This document shows positions 26,135 to 33,891 of a stretch of 64,000 bases of DNA, one piece after another; the stretch's first letter is position 1; every line of letters starts with the position of its first letter. The DNA is from Afifella sp. IM 167 (GTDB taxonomy: Bacteria > Pseudomonadota > Alphaproteobacteria > Rhizobiales > Afifellaceae): positions 124,001-188,000 of the forward strand of contig NZ_NSLC01000001.1 of the NCBI RefSeq assembly GCF_020144925.1, given 5' to 3'. Below the pieces are notes generated by a model. The model was not told the origin of the DNA and made no database searches. It saw only the letters and a program-made list of their open reading frames with translations. The translations under genes were made by a program, and so were the position numbers.

Positions 26135-27194
26135 GGGAATCCCGCGCATAGATGTAGTGAAGGAGCTTGGCCACGGCGACGTAGAATTCCGCCGGGATCC
26201 ATTGATCGACCTCGACCGCCTTGTAGAGGGCGCGCGCCAGCGGCTTGTCCTCGACGATCGGAATATTGTGCTTGTCCGCGATCTCGCGGATCTTGAGGGC
26301 GACGAGATCGGCGCCCTTGGCCACCACCATCGGCGCGCCGCCCTCCTGGCGATCGTAGCGGATGGCGATCGCGTAATGGGTCGGGTTGGCGATCACCATC
26401 GTGGCGGGCGGCACCGCCGCCATCATGCGATGGCGGGCGCGCTCGCGGGCGATGGAGCGCAGGCGTCCCTTGACGATCGGATCGCCCTCGGCCTGCTTGA
26501 ACTCTTCCTTGAGCTCCTGCTTGCTCATCCTGAGGTCGGTGCGCCAGCGCACGCGCGACCAGACGAGATCGGCCGCCACCAGCACGATCGTCGCCACGCA
26601 GATGGAAGCGACGAGGCGCACGGAGATCGACAGGATCAACGCCGGCATCTGCGTGGGGTCCGTATACATGGCTGCTGCCAGGGCGCTCTGATCCGCTCGG
26701 ATGATGATGAGGGCGACGAAGCCCACGGCGACGAACTTGAAGAGGGACTTGGCGAACTCCACCAGGCCCTGCTTGCCGAACAGCTTCTCCCAGCCCTTCG
26801 TCGGGCTGAGGCGCGACCATTGCGGCTTGATACGTTCCAGGACGAGGCTCGGCGCGTTCTGGAAAAGCGATCCGGCAAGGCCGAAGACGCCAAGCACCGC
26901 GATCACCGGAATGATCGTCTTTCCGCTTTCCAAAGCGACGCGCCACAGAAGGTGGATGGTCTCCGTCCCGTTCGCCAGCGAGAAGGCGCCGGGATCGTCG
27001 ATGAAGTGGACGAGCAGGTTGGTCAGCTCGACGACACGGCTCTGGATGAGGAGGGACAGGACGACGAGGATTGCCAGCATGGAGGCGAAGACGGTCGCCT
27101 CCCGCGAGAAAGGCGTGTTGCCCTTCTCGATCGCGTCAGAGATCTTCTTCTCTGTCGGCTCTTCGGTTTTGCTTTCCTTGTCCTCCTCTGACAT
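26121..27194 (-). CDS. flhB: flagellar export switch protein FlhB
   Basis: A 357-residue export protein. Polar N-terminus (SEEDKESKTEEPTEKKISDAIEKG), four TM segments (about 33-52, 85-110, 140-160, 180-210), then the cytoplasmic domain with the self-cleaving NPTH site (VIANPTHYAIAIRY) and GADLVALKIREIADKHNIPIVEDKPLARALY. Cleavage at NPTH switches export specificity together with FliK. Length matches the family. Confidence 0.96.
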   Translation of the reverse strand: MSEEDKESKTEEPTEKKISDAIEKGNTPFSREATVFASMLAILVVLSLLIQSRVVELTNLLVHFIDDPGAFSLANGTETIHLLWRVALESGKTIIPVIAVLGVFGLAGSLFQNAPSLVLERIKPQWSRLSPTKGWEKLFGKQGLVEFAKSLFKFVAVGFVALIIIRADQSALAAAMYTDPTQMPALILSISVRLVASICVATIVLVAADLVWSRVRWRTDLRMSKQELKEEFKQAEGDPIVKGRLRSIARERARHRMMAAVPPATMVIANPTHYAIAIRYDRQEGGAPMVVAKGADLVALKIREIADKHNIPIVEDKPLARALYKAVEVDQWIPAEFYVAVAKLLHYIYARDSHAAR

Positions 27195-27206
27195 GAGCGG
27201 TCGCGC

Positions 27207-28235
27207 CTACATGATGTAGGCGTCTTCCTCGCCATCCGAGCTGAGCTCGATCTCTCCCTTGCCGGCCATGTCGAGCGCCATGTCGGTGATCGCCCTGCGT
27301 GCCTCGGCCACCTCGCGCTGCGAAGCCGGCTCGCTGGAATTCAGCTCCTGCTCCACCATGCGCCGCACGCGCGAGGAGAGCGAGGAGAGGATGACCTCGC
27401 GGAACTCCGCATCGGTGCCCTTGAGGCCCATCACCACCTTGTCGGTCGGCGCGCGGTCGAAGAGCGCCGTGCGCGCCTTCGGCGTGATCTTGATGATGTC
27501 GTCGAAGGTGAAGAGGAGGCTCTTCAGGATCTCGGCCGATTTTGGGCGCGTTTCCGCCAGGCTCTCCAGCACGCCCTCCATGTGCTCGCGCTCCATCTTG
27601 TTGACGATGTCGGCCATCTTGGCGTGGCTGTCGGCGCCCATGTTTCGCGAGAAGTTCATCATGAAGTCCTCGTGGATGACGCGCTCGATGACGCGCATCG
27701 TGTCCTCCACGATCGGCTTGAAGCCGAGCATCCGGCGCATCAGCTGGTTGCGCAGCTCGGCGGGCAGATGTCCCATGACCTTGGCCGCGCAGCTCGGCTT
27801 CACCTTCGACAGGATCAGCGCCGCCGTCTGCGGATGCTCCTTCATGATATAGTTGGCGATCAGGTTCTCCGAGACACCGGACATGCGGTCCCAGACGGAG
27901 CGGCTGGCATTGCCGAGCACATCGGCCATGATGTCGCCGATCTGGTCGGGCGGCAGGACGCCTTCCAGCATCCTCTCCACGTCGCCGGCATTGCCGACGA
28001 GATTGGCGCCGCCGGCGAACTGGCCGGCGAATTCCTCGATCAGGGTCTCGATCTGCTGGGGCGGAACGCCTTTCAGCTGCGCCACGGAACGCGTGACGAC
28101 ACGGATCTCCTCAGGCTCGAAATGCTTCATCACCCGCGTTGCGGCGGGCTTGCCCATGGTCATGAGCAAGGCCGCGACACGGTCCGCCCCCTGCAGGCGG
28201 CGCATCGGAGGCATCTTGGCAGCAGGCGCGGCCAT
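27207..28235 (-). CDS. fliG: flagellar motor switch protein FliG
   Basis: A 342-residue rotor protein. N domain about 15-110 (binds FliF), middle domain about 120-200 (HPQTAALILSKVKPSCAAKVMGHLPAELRNQLMRRML), C domain about 210-335 with charged torque helix (FREVILSSLSSRVRRMVEQELNSSEP). The EHPQT motif of FliG-M is present. Length typical. Confidence 0.96.
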   Translation of the reverse strand: MAAPAAKMPPMRRLQGADRVAALLMTMGKPAATRVMKHFEPEEIRVVTRSVAQLKGVPPQQIETLIEEFAGQFAGGANLVGNAGDVERMLEGVLPPDQIGDIMADVLGNASRSVWDRMSGVSENLIANYIMKEHPQTAALILSKVKPSCAAKVMGHLPAELRNQLMRRMLGFKPIVEDTMRVIERVIHEDFMMNFSRNMGADSHAKMADIVNKMEREHMEGVLESLAETRPKSAEILKSLLFTFDDIIKITPKARTALFDRAPTDKVVMGLKGTDAEFREVILSSLSSRVRRMVEQELNSSEPASQREVAEARRAITDMALDMAGKGEIELSSDGEEDAYIM

Positions 28236-28245
28236 CCTGGTTCAC

Positions 28246-28635
28246 TCAGCTGTTGATGTCCGCGCCCGCCGGGCTGACGAGTTCCGTCAGCGAGACGCCG
28301 AAGCGCGAATTGTCGTCTTCCACCACCACGACTTCGCCGCGGGCGATGACCCGCCCGTTGACGACGACCTCGACGGGCTCGCCGACGCGGTGATCGAGCG
28401 GCACGATGGCGCCGCGGCCGAGCTTCATCAGGCTGGCGACCGGCATCGTCGCCGAGCCGAGCACCACCTGCATCTGCACGGGAATGCGCATGACGGAGCC
28501 GAGATTGCGGCGCGAGCCGAAAGTCTCGTTCTTGGAGGCGCGGGCTGCCGATGCCTCGGCCTCATAGGCTTCTTCGCCACCAGCGAGGTTCTCGCTGATC
28601 TCGTCCTGCATATCCTTGACCGGATTGGTCGACAT
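28246..28635 (-). CDS. fliN: flagellar motor switch protein FliN
   Basis: A 129-residue C-ring protein. An acidic N-terminal tail is followed by the SpoA domain (about 50-125: MRIPVQMQVVLGSATMPVASLMKLGRGAIVPLDHRVGEPVEVVVNGRVIARGEVVVVEDDNSRFGVSLTEL). The ATG at 28635 has GGAG 6 nt upstream; an in-frame TTG 18 nt earlier is unlikely. Confidence 0.95.
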   Translation of the reverse strand: MSTNPVKDMQDEISENLAGGEEAYEAEASAARASKNETFGSRRNLGSVMRIPVQMQVVLGSATMPVASLMKLGRGAIVPLDHRVGEPVEVVVNGRVIARGEVVVVEDDNSRFGVSLTELVSPAGADINS

Positions 28636-28655
28636 TTTGGTCTCCGCACTCAATG

Positions 28656-28973
28656 TCAGGCGTCGAAGCCGGCCGTGCGACGCCGCACGGTCTCAGGCTG
28701 CGAACGGCCAAGCTTGCCGTCGATGATGGCGAGGAGACCGTTGGCCTCCTCGATACGCTCTCCGAGGAGATGGGCGACGTTGTGCCCCTCGCCGTTCAGC
28801 CGGGCGACCGCGTCGTGCGCCGCGTCGAGCGCCCGCGACGTCTCCGACAGGATGCGCTGATAGTCGGCGTGATAGGCATCCAGGCGCCTCAGCCGGAAAT
28901 GCAGCATGAGGGCCACGGCGCTGGTGGCGGCGAGCGCCACCAGGAGCAGCGGCTCAACGAGCGAGAATATCAT
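28656..28973 (-). CDS. small single-pass membrane protein between fliM and fliN (DUF6468-like)
   Basis: A 105-residue protein with an N-terminal TM (residues 1-24, IFSLVEPLLLVALAATSAVALML), then an amphipathic coiled coil (about 28-90: RLDAYHADYQRILSETSRALDAAHDAVARLN...) and a basic tail. The pattern resembles the DUF6468 family found beside fliM in other alphaproteobacteria; that link is from memory and tentative. It overlaps fliM by 20 nt. Function unknown; position suggests C-ring or stator association. Confidence 0.65.
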   Translation of the reverse strand: MIFSLVEPLLLVALAATSAVALMLHFRLRRLDAYHADYQRILSETSRALDAAHDAVARLNGEGHNVAHLLGERIEEANGLLAIIDGKLGRSQPETVRRRTAGFDA

Positions 28974-29877
28974 TGAGGAACTCCTGTTCGGGGTCGAACA
29001 CTTCGTCGACCCGCAGCGTGTAGGTGCCGTCCGCCTGCCCCAGCTCGCACCAGAAGAGCGGCTGTTCGTTGCTTTCCAGCTTGATCCGGCTGCGCGGCCC
29101 GGCATGCAGGTCGAGCACCTGCCCCACCTTGAAGTTGGCGACGTCGCCGAGATCGATCATCCATTCTTCCATCACGGCGCGCAGCGGCACCGTGGTCTTT
29201 TCGACCTCGTTGCGGATCTGCTTCGACCAGACCGGATCGCCGGCGTTGGATTCGCCGGTCAGCACGCGCGACAGCGCCTGGCGCATCGGCGTCAGCGCCG
29301 ATTGCGGGATGATCACGAACATCTCGCCGCCGCGCCCGAGCGCCTGCAGGAGGAAGTTCGCCACCACGGCCATGTTGTTGCGCCGGCCGATGACGGCGAA
29401 GTCCATGCGGCTTTCCTGCCGCTCGAACTTGAACGGCGTGTCGGAGACGAGAGCGAAGGATTGCTGCAGCGCCTTGCCGGCGAGCTCGAACAGCATCTCG
29501 CAGATGCGCATCTCGATCGTGGAGAAGGAGCGATCGTCGTCGAAGGGCGGCTCGGAGCCGTCCGCGCCGAAGAGGATCTCCACCATCGAGAAGATGAAGT
29601 CGCGGTCGAAGCCGACGATGATGTGGTTGTCCCAGGCGGGAGCGTGAAAGATGCCGGCGATCGCCGTCATCTCGTAGCGCTCCAGGATATCGCCGATGCG
29701 CCCGCTCTCCACGTTGGAGAGGGAGTAGTAGGCCTGCGAGGCTGCCAGGTGGCGCAGATTGTCCGCGCAGAATGTCGCCATTCTGTCGAAGATGATCTGC
29801 AGCATCGGCAGCTTGTCGAGCGACAGGCCAGCCGCGTCGAGCAGCATGTCGCGGATGTCGGTGGAAGCTTCGTTCAT
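28954..29877 (-). CDS. fliM: flagellar motor switch protein FliM
   Basis: A 307-residue C-ring protein. The middle domain (about 45-220) carries divergent FliM segments (NVESGRIGDILERY, NHIIVGFDRDFIFSMVEILFGAD, STIEMRICEMLFELAGKALQQSF), and the C-terminal SpoA domain is about 225-305 (VPLRAVMEEWMIDLGDVANFKVGQVLDL). The N-terminal CheY-binding motif typical of enteric FliM (LSQxEIDALL) is not obvious, as in rhizobial FliM. Overlaps the small membrane protein gene. Confidence 0.92.
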   Translation of the reverse strand: MNEASTDIRDMLLDAAGLSLDKLPMLQIIFDRMATFCADNLRHLAASQAYYSLSNVESGRIGDILERYEMTAIAGIFHAPAWDNHIIVGFDRDFIFSMVEILFGADGSEPPFDDDRSFSTIEMRICEMLFELAGKALQQSFALVSDTPFKFERQESRMDFAVIGRRNNMAVVANFLLQALGRGGEMFVIIPQSALTPMRQALSRVLTGESNAGDPVWSKQIRNEVEKTTVPLRAVMEEWMIDLGDVANFKVGQVLDLHAGPRSRIKLESNEQPLFWCELGQADGTYTLRVDEVFDPEQEFLNDILAR

Positions 29878-29880
29878 GTC

Positions 29881-30777
29881 TTATGCCGCCTGCTTCTGCT
29901 GGGCTGGCGCCGCCGATGAAGAGGGCGTGTTGGAAATCGCCTCGCTCTCCACCTCGTCGATGGTGGGGCGCTCCTTGGAGGAGATCGTCTTGCGTCCGTG
30001 CTCGAGCGCGACCTGCGGCAGAGCGCCGTTCATGAAGGCGATCAGCGTCTGCTTGACGATGACGTAGGGCTGGCACTGGGATTCGCGCAGCACCTTCATC
30101 TTGTGCGCCAGCGGCGAGAAGATCGCATAGGACGAGAAGATGCCGACGAAGGTCCCGATGAGGGCCGAGCCGATATAATGGCCGAGGATCTCCGGCGACT
30201 GGTCGATGGCGCCCATGGCCTTCACGATGCCGAGCACGGCGGCGCAGATGCCGATCGCCGGCAGCGCTTCCGCCATCGTGCCGATCGCCCCCGACGACTT
30301 CACCTTGTGCTTCTTGATGGTGGAGATTTCCTGCTCCATCAGCCCTTCGATCTCGTGCGAGCGGGCATTGCCGATGATGATGAGGCGGACGTAGTCGCAG
30401 ATGTACTGCGTCAGTTCCTTGTCCTTCAGGATCGCCGGAAAGTGCTGGAAGAGCACCGAATTGGCCGGATCGTCGATATGCGCCTCAACCTCGTTGCGCG
30501 GCCGCGTTCTGAGGTCGCGCATCAGCGCGAAGAGGAGGCTGAGGAGGCCGAGATAGTCCTTGCGCTTCGGCGAGGTGCCCTTCAGCACCTCCAGGATCCC
30601 CGCGCCGGCGTCCTTGATGACGCCGAACGTGTTGGCGATGATGAAGGTCCCGAGGGCGATGCCCAGGATGATGACGTACTCCCACGGCTGCCAGATAACG
30701 CCGACATGGCCGCCCATGGCCATGAAGCCGCCGAGCAGCGAACCGATACCGATGATCAAGCCGATGAGGACGGCCAC
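29881..30777 (-). CDS. motA: flagellar stator protein MotA
   Basis: A 298-residue stator protein from the GTG at 30777. TM1-2 at about 3-20 and 30-52; TM3-4 at about 170-190 and 205-230. Conserved segments: GGFMAMGGHVGVIWQPWEYVIILG, RDLRTRPRNEVEAHIDDP, DYVRLIIIGNARSHEIEGLMEQEI and GTMAEALPAIGICAAVLGIVKAMGAI with the proline of the proton path. An ATG 16 codons upstream (30825) is possible, but it lies 2 nt from the FtcR-type box, lacks a ribosome site and adds residues absent from other MotA. The GTG has GGAG 8 nt upstream and lies 49 nt from the box. First gene of the motA-fliM operon; 3' end slightly extended by a Ser/Ala/Gln tail. Confidence 0.9.
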   Translation of the reverse strand: MAVLIGLIIGIGSLLGGFMAMGGHVGVIWQPWEYVIILGIALGTFIIANTFGVIKDAGAGILEVLKGTSPKRKDYLGLLSLLFALMRDLRTRPRNEVEAHIDDPANSVLFQHFPAILKDKELTQYICDYVRLIIIGNARSHEIEGLMEQEISTIKKHKVKSSGAIGTMAEALPAIGICAAVLGIVKAMGAIDQSPEILGHYIGSALIGTFVGIFSSYAIFSPLAHKMKVLRESQCQPYVIVKQTLIAFMNGALPQVALEHGRKTISSKERPTIDEVESEAISNTPSSSAAPAQQKQAA

Positions 30778-30826
30778 GGGCAATGCTCCGGCGGGTTGTT
30801 TCGTGTCGTCAACCAAGTCGCTCATG

Positions 30827-30843
30827 TGGCTTGTGCGAAGCTT
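30827..30843 (-). promoter_or_regulatory. candidate FtcR box, motA
   Basis: AAGCTT-CGCAC-AAGCCA, 49 nt before the GTG start proposed for motA. Confidence 0.5.
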
Positions 30844-30889
30844 GGGTTACCGGCCGGGTGCCGGCGCCGGGCGCGAGCGGCGCGTCGGT

Positions 30890-30906
30890 CAGTCTCATGC
30901 AAGCTT
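30890..30906 (+). promoter_or_regulatory. candidate FtcR box, DUF1217-flgF-fliI operon
   Basis: CAGTCT-CATGC-AAGCTT, 34 nt before the DUF1217 start, with CTAG 6 nt downstream. It lies back to back with the motA box. Confidence 0.5.
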
Positions 30907-30940
30907 CGGGTCCTAGCCTGACCGCGATCATGAGGGGCCG

Positions 30941-31720
30941 ATGGTATCCACCTACGTCACATATCAGCGCATCGCCGCGAACCTGGACCAGTCGCTGACC
31001 CTGACAGCGTCCAAAAAGTCCGTGCAGCTGGAGAGCGACTACTACCTGTCGAAGATCGGCGACGTGAAATCGGTCGAGGAATTCCTCGGCGACACACGCC
31101 TCTTCAAATTCGCGATGACCGCCTTCGGACTGGAGGACATGGCCTATGCCAAGGGCATGATCCGCAAGGTTCTGGAAGAAGGCGTCTCCGACCCGACGAG
31201 CTTCGCCAACCGGCTGAACGACGACCGCTTTCTGGATCTGGCGACCGTCTTCGACTTCACCACGAACGGCGAGAACACGACGGCCACCACGGCCGCCCGG
31301 CAGGGCGTGGTCGACAAATACGTGCGCCAGACGATGGAAGTGAATGCCGGCGAGGAAAACGACGGCGTCCGCCTCGCCCTCTACTTCCAGCGCGCCGCGC
31401 CGAAGGTGGAATCCGCCTATGGCCTACTGGCCGACGACGCGCTGTGGGAGGTGGTCAAGACCGTCTACGGCTTCCCGGACGAGATGGCGAACGCCGACAT
31501 CGACAAGCAGGCGGCCGCCGTCGAAAAGCGCCTCGACATCGAGGATCTGAAGGATCCGGAAAAGCTTGCCCAGCTCCTCGTCCGCTTCACCAACATGTGG
31601 GACGTGACGCAGAACGTGGAGCCCTCTCCCATTCTCAATCTCTTCACGAACTCCAGCACGCCTTCGATCGGGCTCGACCTCGTCATGACCCTTCACAATC
31701 TCAAGCACGGCGGAGGCTGA
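30941..31720 (+). CDS. DUF1217 flagellar-locus protein
   Basis: A 259-residue protein of the DUF1217 family found in rhizobial flagellar clusters just before flgF. It begins VSTYVTYQRIAANLDQSLTLTASKK and contains FKFAMTAFGLEDMAYAKGMIRKVLEEGV and VVKTVYGFPDEM, characteristic of the family. It is mostly helical, without signal peptide or TM. Its molecular role is not established; co-transcription with flgF suggests a rod or export function. GAGGGG 3 nt before the ATG. Confidence 0.82.
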   Translation: MVSTYVTYQRIAANLDQSLTLTASKKSVQLESDYYLSKIGDVKSVEEFLGDTRLFKFAMTAFGLEDMAYAKGMIRKVLEEGVSDPTSFANRLNDDRFLDLATVFDFTTNGENTTATTAARQGVVDKYVRQTMEVNAGEENDGVRLALYFQRAAPKVESAYGLLADDALWEVVKTVYGFPDEMANADIDKQAAAVEKRLDIEDLKDPEKLAQLLVRFTNMWDVTQNVEPSPILNLFTNSSTPSIGLDLVMTLHNLKHGGG

Positions 31721-31723
31721 GAC

Positions 31724-32449
31724 ATGTCCTCGAGCGTCTATGTCGGGCTGTCCGGCCAGGTTGCGCTGGACCGCCGCATGACAACGATTGCCAACAACGT
31801 CGCGAACATGAACACGCCCGGCTTCCGCGCCGAGGAAGTGAAGTTCGACAGCATCATGTCGAAGGCCGGCCCGCGGGAAGTCGCCTTCGCCTCCGATGGC
31901 GACACCTTTCTGTCCCGCCGCGCCGGGCCGGTGAAACTCACCGGCAACCCGCTGGACGTGGCCATCAAGGGCGATGGATGGTTCGGCATCTCGACGCCGT
32001 CCGGCAACGTCTACACGCGCGACGGCCGCTTCCAGATCACCGAGAACGGCGATCTTCTGAGCTCGGCCGGCTACCCGGTCCTCGATCCCGGCGGCTCGGC
32101 GATCATTCTCAATCCGGCGGGCGGCGAAATCACCATCGGCAACGACGGCGCCATCTCGCAGGGCGGCAAGCAGGTGAGCTCCATCGGCCTCTTCGCCATC
32201 GCCGAAGACGCCGATCTCGCCCGCTTCGAAAATTCCGGCGTCGTCCCCTCAAAGCCGGCAGAGCCCGTTGCGGACATGACCTCCAACGGCGTGCGCCAGG
32301 GTTTCCTGGAGGGCGCGAACGTCAATCCGATCATGGAGATGACGCGGCTCGTCATGCTCTCGCGCGCCTTCGAGAGCGCCGCCTCGGCGATCGAGCAGGG
32401 CGAATCCACCGAGACCCAGGCGATCCGCCAGCTCGGCGCCTCCAGCTAG
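31724..32449 (+). CDS. flgF: proximal rod protein FlgF
   Basis: A 241-residue rod protein of the FlgG/FlgF type. N-terminus VYVGLSGQVALDRRMTTIANNVANMNTPGFRAEEVKF, middle LTGNPLDVAIKGDGWFGISTPSGNVYTRDGRFQ and C-terminus GANVNPIMEMTRLVMLSRAFESAASAIEQGE are all diagnostic. GGAGG precedes the ATG. Confidence 0.94.
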   Translation: MSSSVYVGLSGQVALDRRMTTIANNVANMNTPGFRAEEVKFDSIMSKAGPREVAFASDGDTFLSRRAGPVKLTGNPLDVAIKGDGWFGISTPSGNVYTRDGRFQITENGDLLSSAGYPVLDPGGSAIILNPAGGEITIGNDGAISQGGKQVSSIGLFAIAEDADLARFENSGVVPSKPAEPVADMTSNGVRQGFLEGANVNPIMEMTRLVMLSRAFESAASAIEQGESTETQAIRQLGASS

Positions 32450-32484
32450 GCGCCGGACCGCTGATGACCGCCGGAGCCTGAGCC

Positions 32485-33852
32485 ATGCATGCCCTTTCGC
32501 GCCTGAAGACGGCGATCGACAGCGCCTTCGTGGAAATGCCGCTCCTGCGCATCGGCGGCGTCGTCACCGAGGTCTCGCCGACCTATTGCCGGGTCTCCGG
32601 CCTGTCGCCCTTTCTCCGGCTCGGCGAGCGCGTCAGCTTCCATGATGGCGCGCGCACGGCGATCGGCGAAGTCATGCGCATCGACGAGGAAGGCGCGACG
32701 GTCAAGCCCTTCGAGGCGCGCATGACCTTCGGCATCGGCACCCAGGCATGGCGGGCCGGCCCCGTCAGTCTCGCCCCCCTCCCCGCCTGGAAGGGTCGCG
32801 TCATCAACGCCGTCGGAGAGCCGGTCGACGGCCTCGGCCCGCTCGCCCATGGGGAGAAGGCGGTACCGGTCGACGCCGAGCCGCCCAAGGCGATGACGCG
32901 CGCGCGCGTCCAGCGCCCGCTCGTCACCGGCGTCAAGGCGATCGACATCTTCACCCCGATCTGCGAGGGCCAGCGCATCGGCATCTTCGCCGGTTCCGGC
33001 GTCGGCAAGTCGACGCTGCTTTCCATGCTGGCCCATGCCGACAGCTTCGACACGGTCGTCGTCGCCCTTGTCGGCGAGCGCGGCCGCGAGGTGCGCGAAT
33101 TCCTGGAAGGGGCGCTCGCCGCCAATCGCAGCCGCTCCGTCACCGTCGTCGCCACCGGCGACGAGGGCCCGATGATGCGCAGGCTGGCGCCGCTCTCGGC
33201 CATGGCCATCGCCGAATATTTCCGTGACCGCGGCGATTCCGTCCTCCTCATCGTCGATTCCGTCACCCGCTACGCCCATGCCGCGCGCGACGTCGCGCTG
33301 GCGGCCGGCGAGCCGGCGGTGGCGCGCGGCTATGCGCCGAGCGTCTTCTCCGACCTGCCCAAGCTTCTGGAGCGTGCCGGCCCCGGCGCCGAGGGCACCG
33401 GGGCAATCACCGGCATCTTCGCCGTCCTCATCGACGGCGACGACCACAACGACCCGGTCGCCGATGCGATCCGCGGCACGCTGGACGGCCATGTGGTGCT
33501 CGACCGCGCCATCGCCGACCAGGGCCGCTACCCGGCGATCAACCTCCTCGGCTCGATCTCGCGCCTGGCCAACCTGGCCTGGAAGCCCGAGCAGCGCGAG
33601 CTGGTGCGCAACCTGCGCACGCTGATCTCCCGTTTCGAGGACACGCGCGACCTGCGCCTCATGGGCGGCTACCAGGCCGGCGCCGATCCGGAGATCGACC
33701 GCGCCGTCGCCATGGTGCCGCGCATCTACGAGGCGCTCCGGCAGGATCCGGGCCATCCACCGGCGAAGGACGCCTTCGCCGACCTCGCCGCGCTTCTGCG
33801 CCCGCAGGCGCAGCCGGCCGGCGACAGCTTCACGCAAGCTCGCCAAGGTTAG
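32485..33852 (+). CDS. fliI: flagellum-specific ATPase FliI
   Basis: A 455-residue export ATPase of the F1-beta family. Walker A FAGSGVGKSTLLSML at about residues 169-183; Walker B SVLLIVDSVTRYAHAARDVALAAGEP at about 253-277; the segment RGYAPSVFSDLPKLLERAGP is a FliI/SctN signature. It unfolds export substrates with FliH and FliJ. The last codons overlap an FtcR-type box serving flgE. Confidence 0.96.
   Translation: MHALSRLKTAIDSAFVEMPLLRIGGVVTEVSPTYCRVSGLSPFLRLGERVSFHDGARTAIGEVMRIDEEGATVKPFEARMTFGIGTQAWRAGPVSLAPLPAWKGRVINAVGEPVDGLGPLAHGEKAVPVDAEPPKAMTRARVQRPLVTGVKAIDIFTPICEGQRIGIFAGSGVGKSTLLSMLAHADSFDTVVVALVGERGREVREFLEGALAANRSRSVTVVATGDEGPMMRRLAPLSAMAIAEYFRDRGDSVLLIVDSVTRYAHAARDVALAAGEPAVARGYAPSVFSDLPKLLERAGPGAEGTGAITGIFAVLIDGDDHNDPVADAIRGTLDGHVVLDRAIADQGRYPAINLLGSISRLANLAWKPEQRELVRNLRTLISRFEDTRDLRLMGGYQAGADPEIDRAVAMVPRIYEALRQDPGHPPAKDAFADLAALLRPQAQPAGDSFTQARQG
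33825..33841 (+). promoter_or_regulatory. candidate FtcR box inside 3' end of fliI, for flgE
   Basis: CAGCTT-CACGC-AAGCTC, 50 nt before the flgE start, with GTTAGC 6 nt downstream. It lies within the last nine codons of fliI. Confidence 0.55.
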
Positions 33853-33891
33853 CTCCGGGCGAATTCAGCTTAGTCAGAGGGAATAGGCGCG

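Noticed and set aside
32446-33846. Long open frame antisense to fliI
   Set aside because: Exactly mirrors fliI, which has full ATPase motifs; the antisense protein is Asp/Arg/Gly-rich without family motifs. A GC-rich codon shadow.
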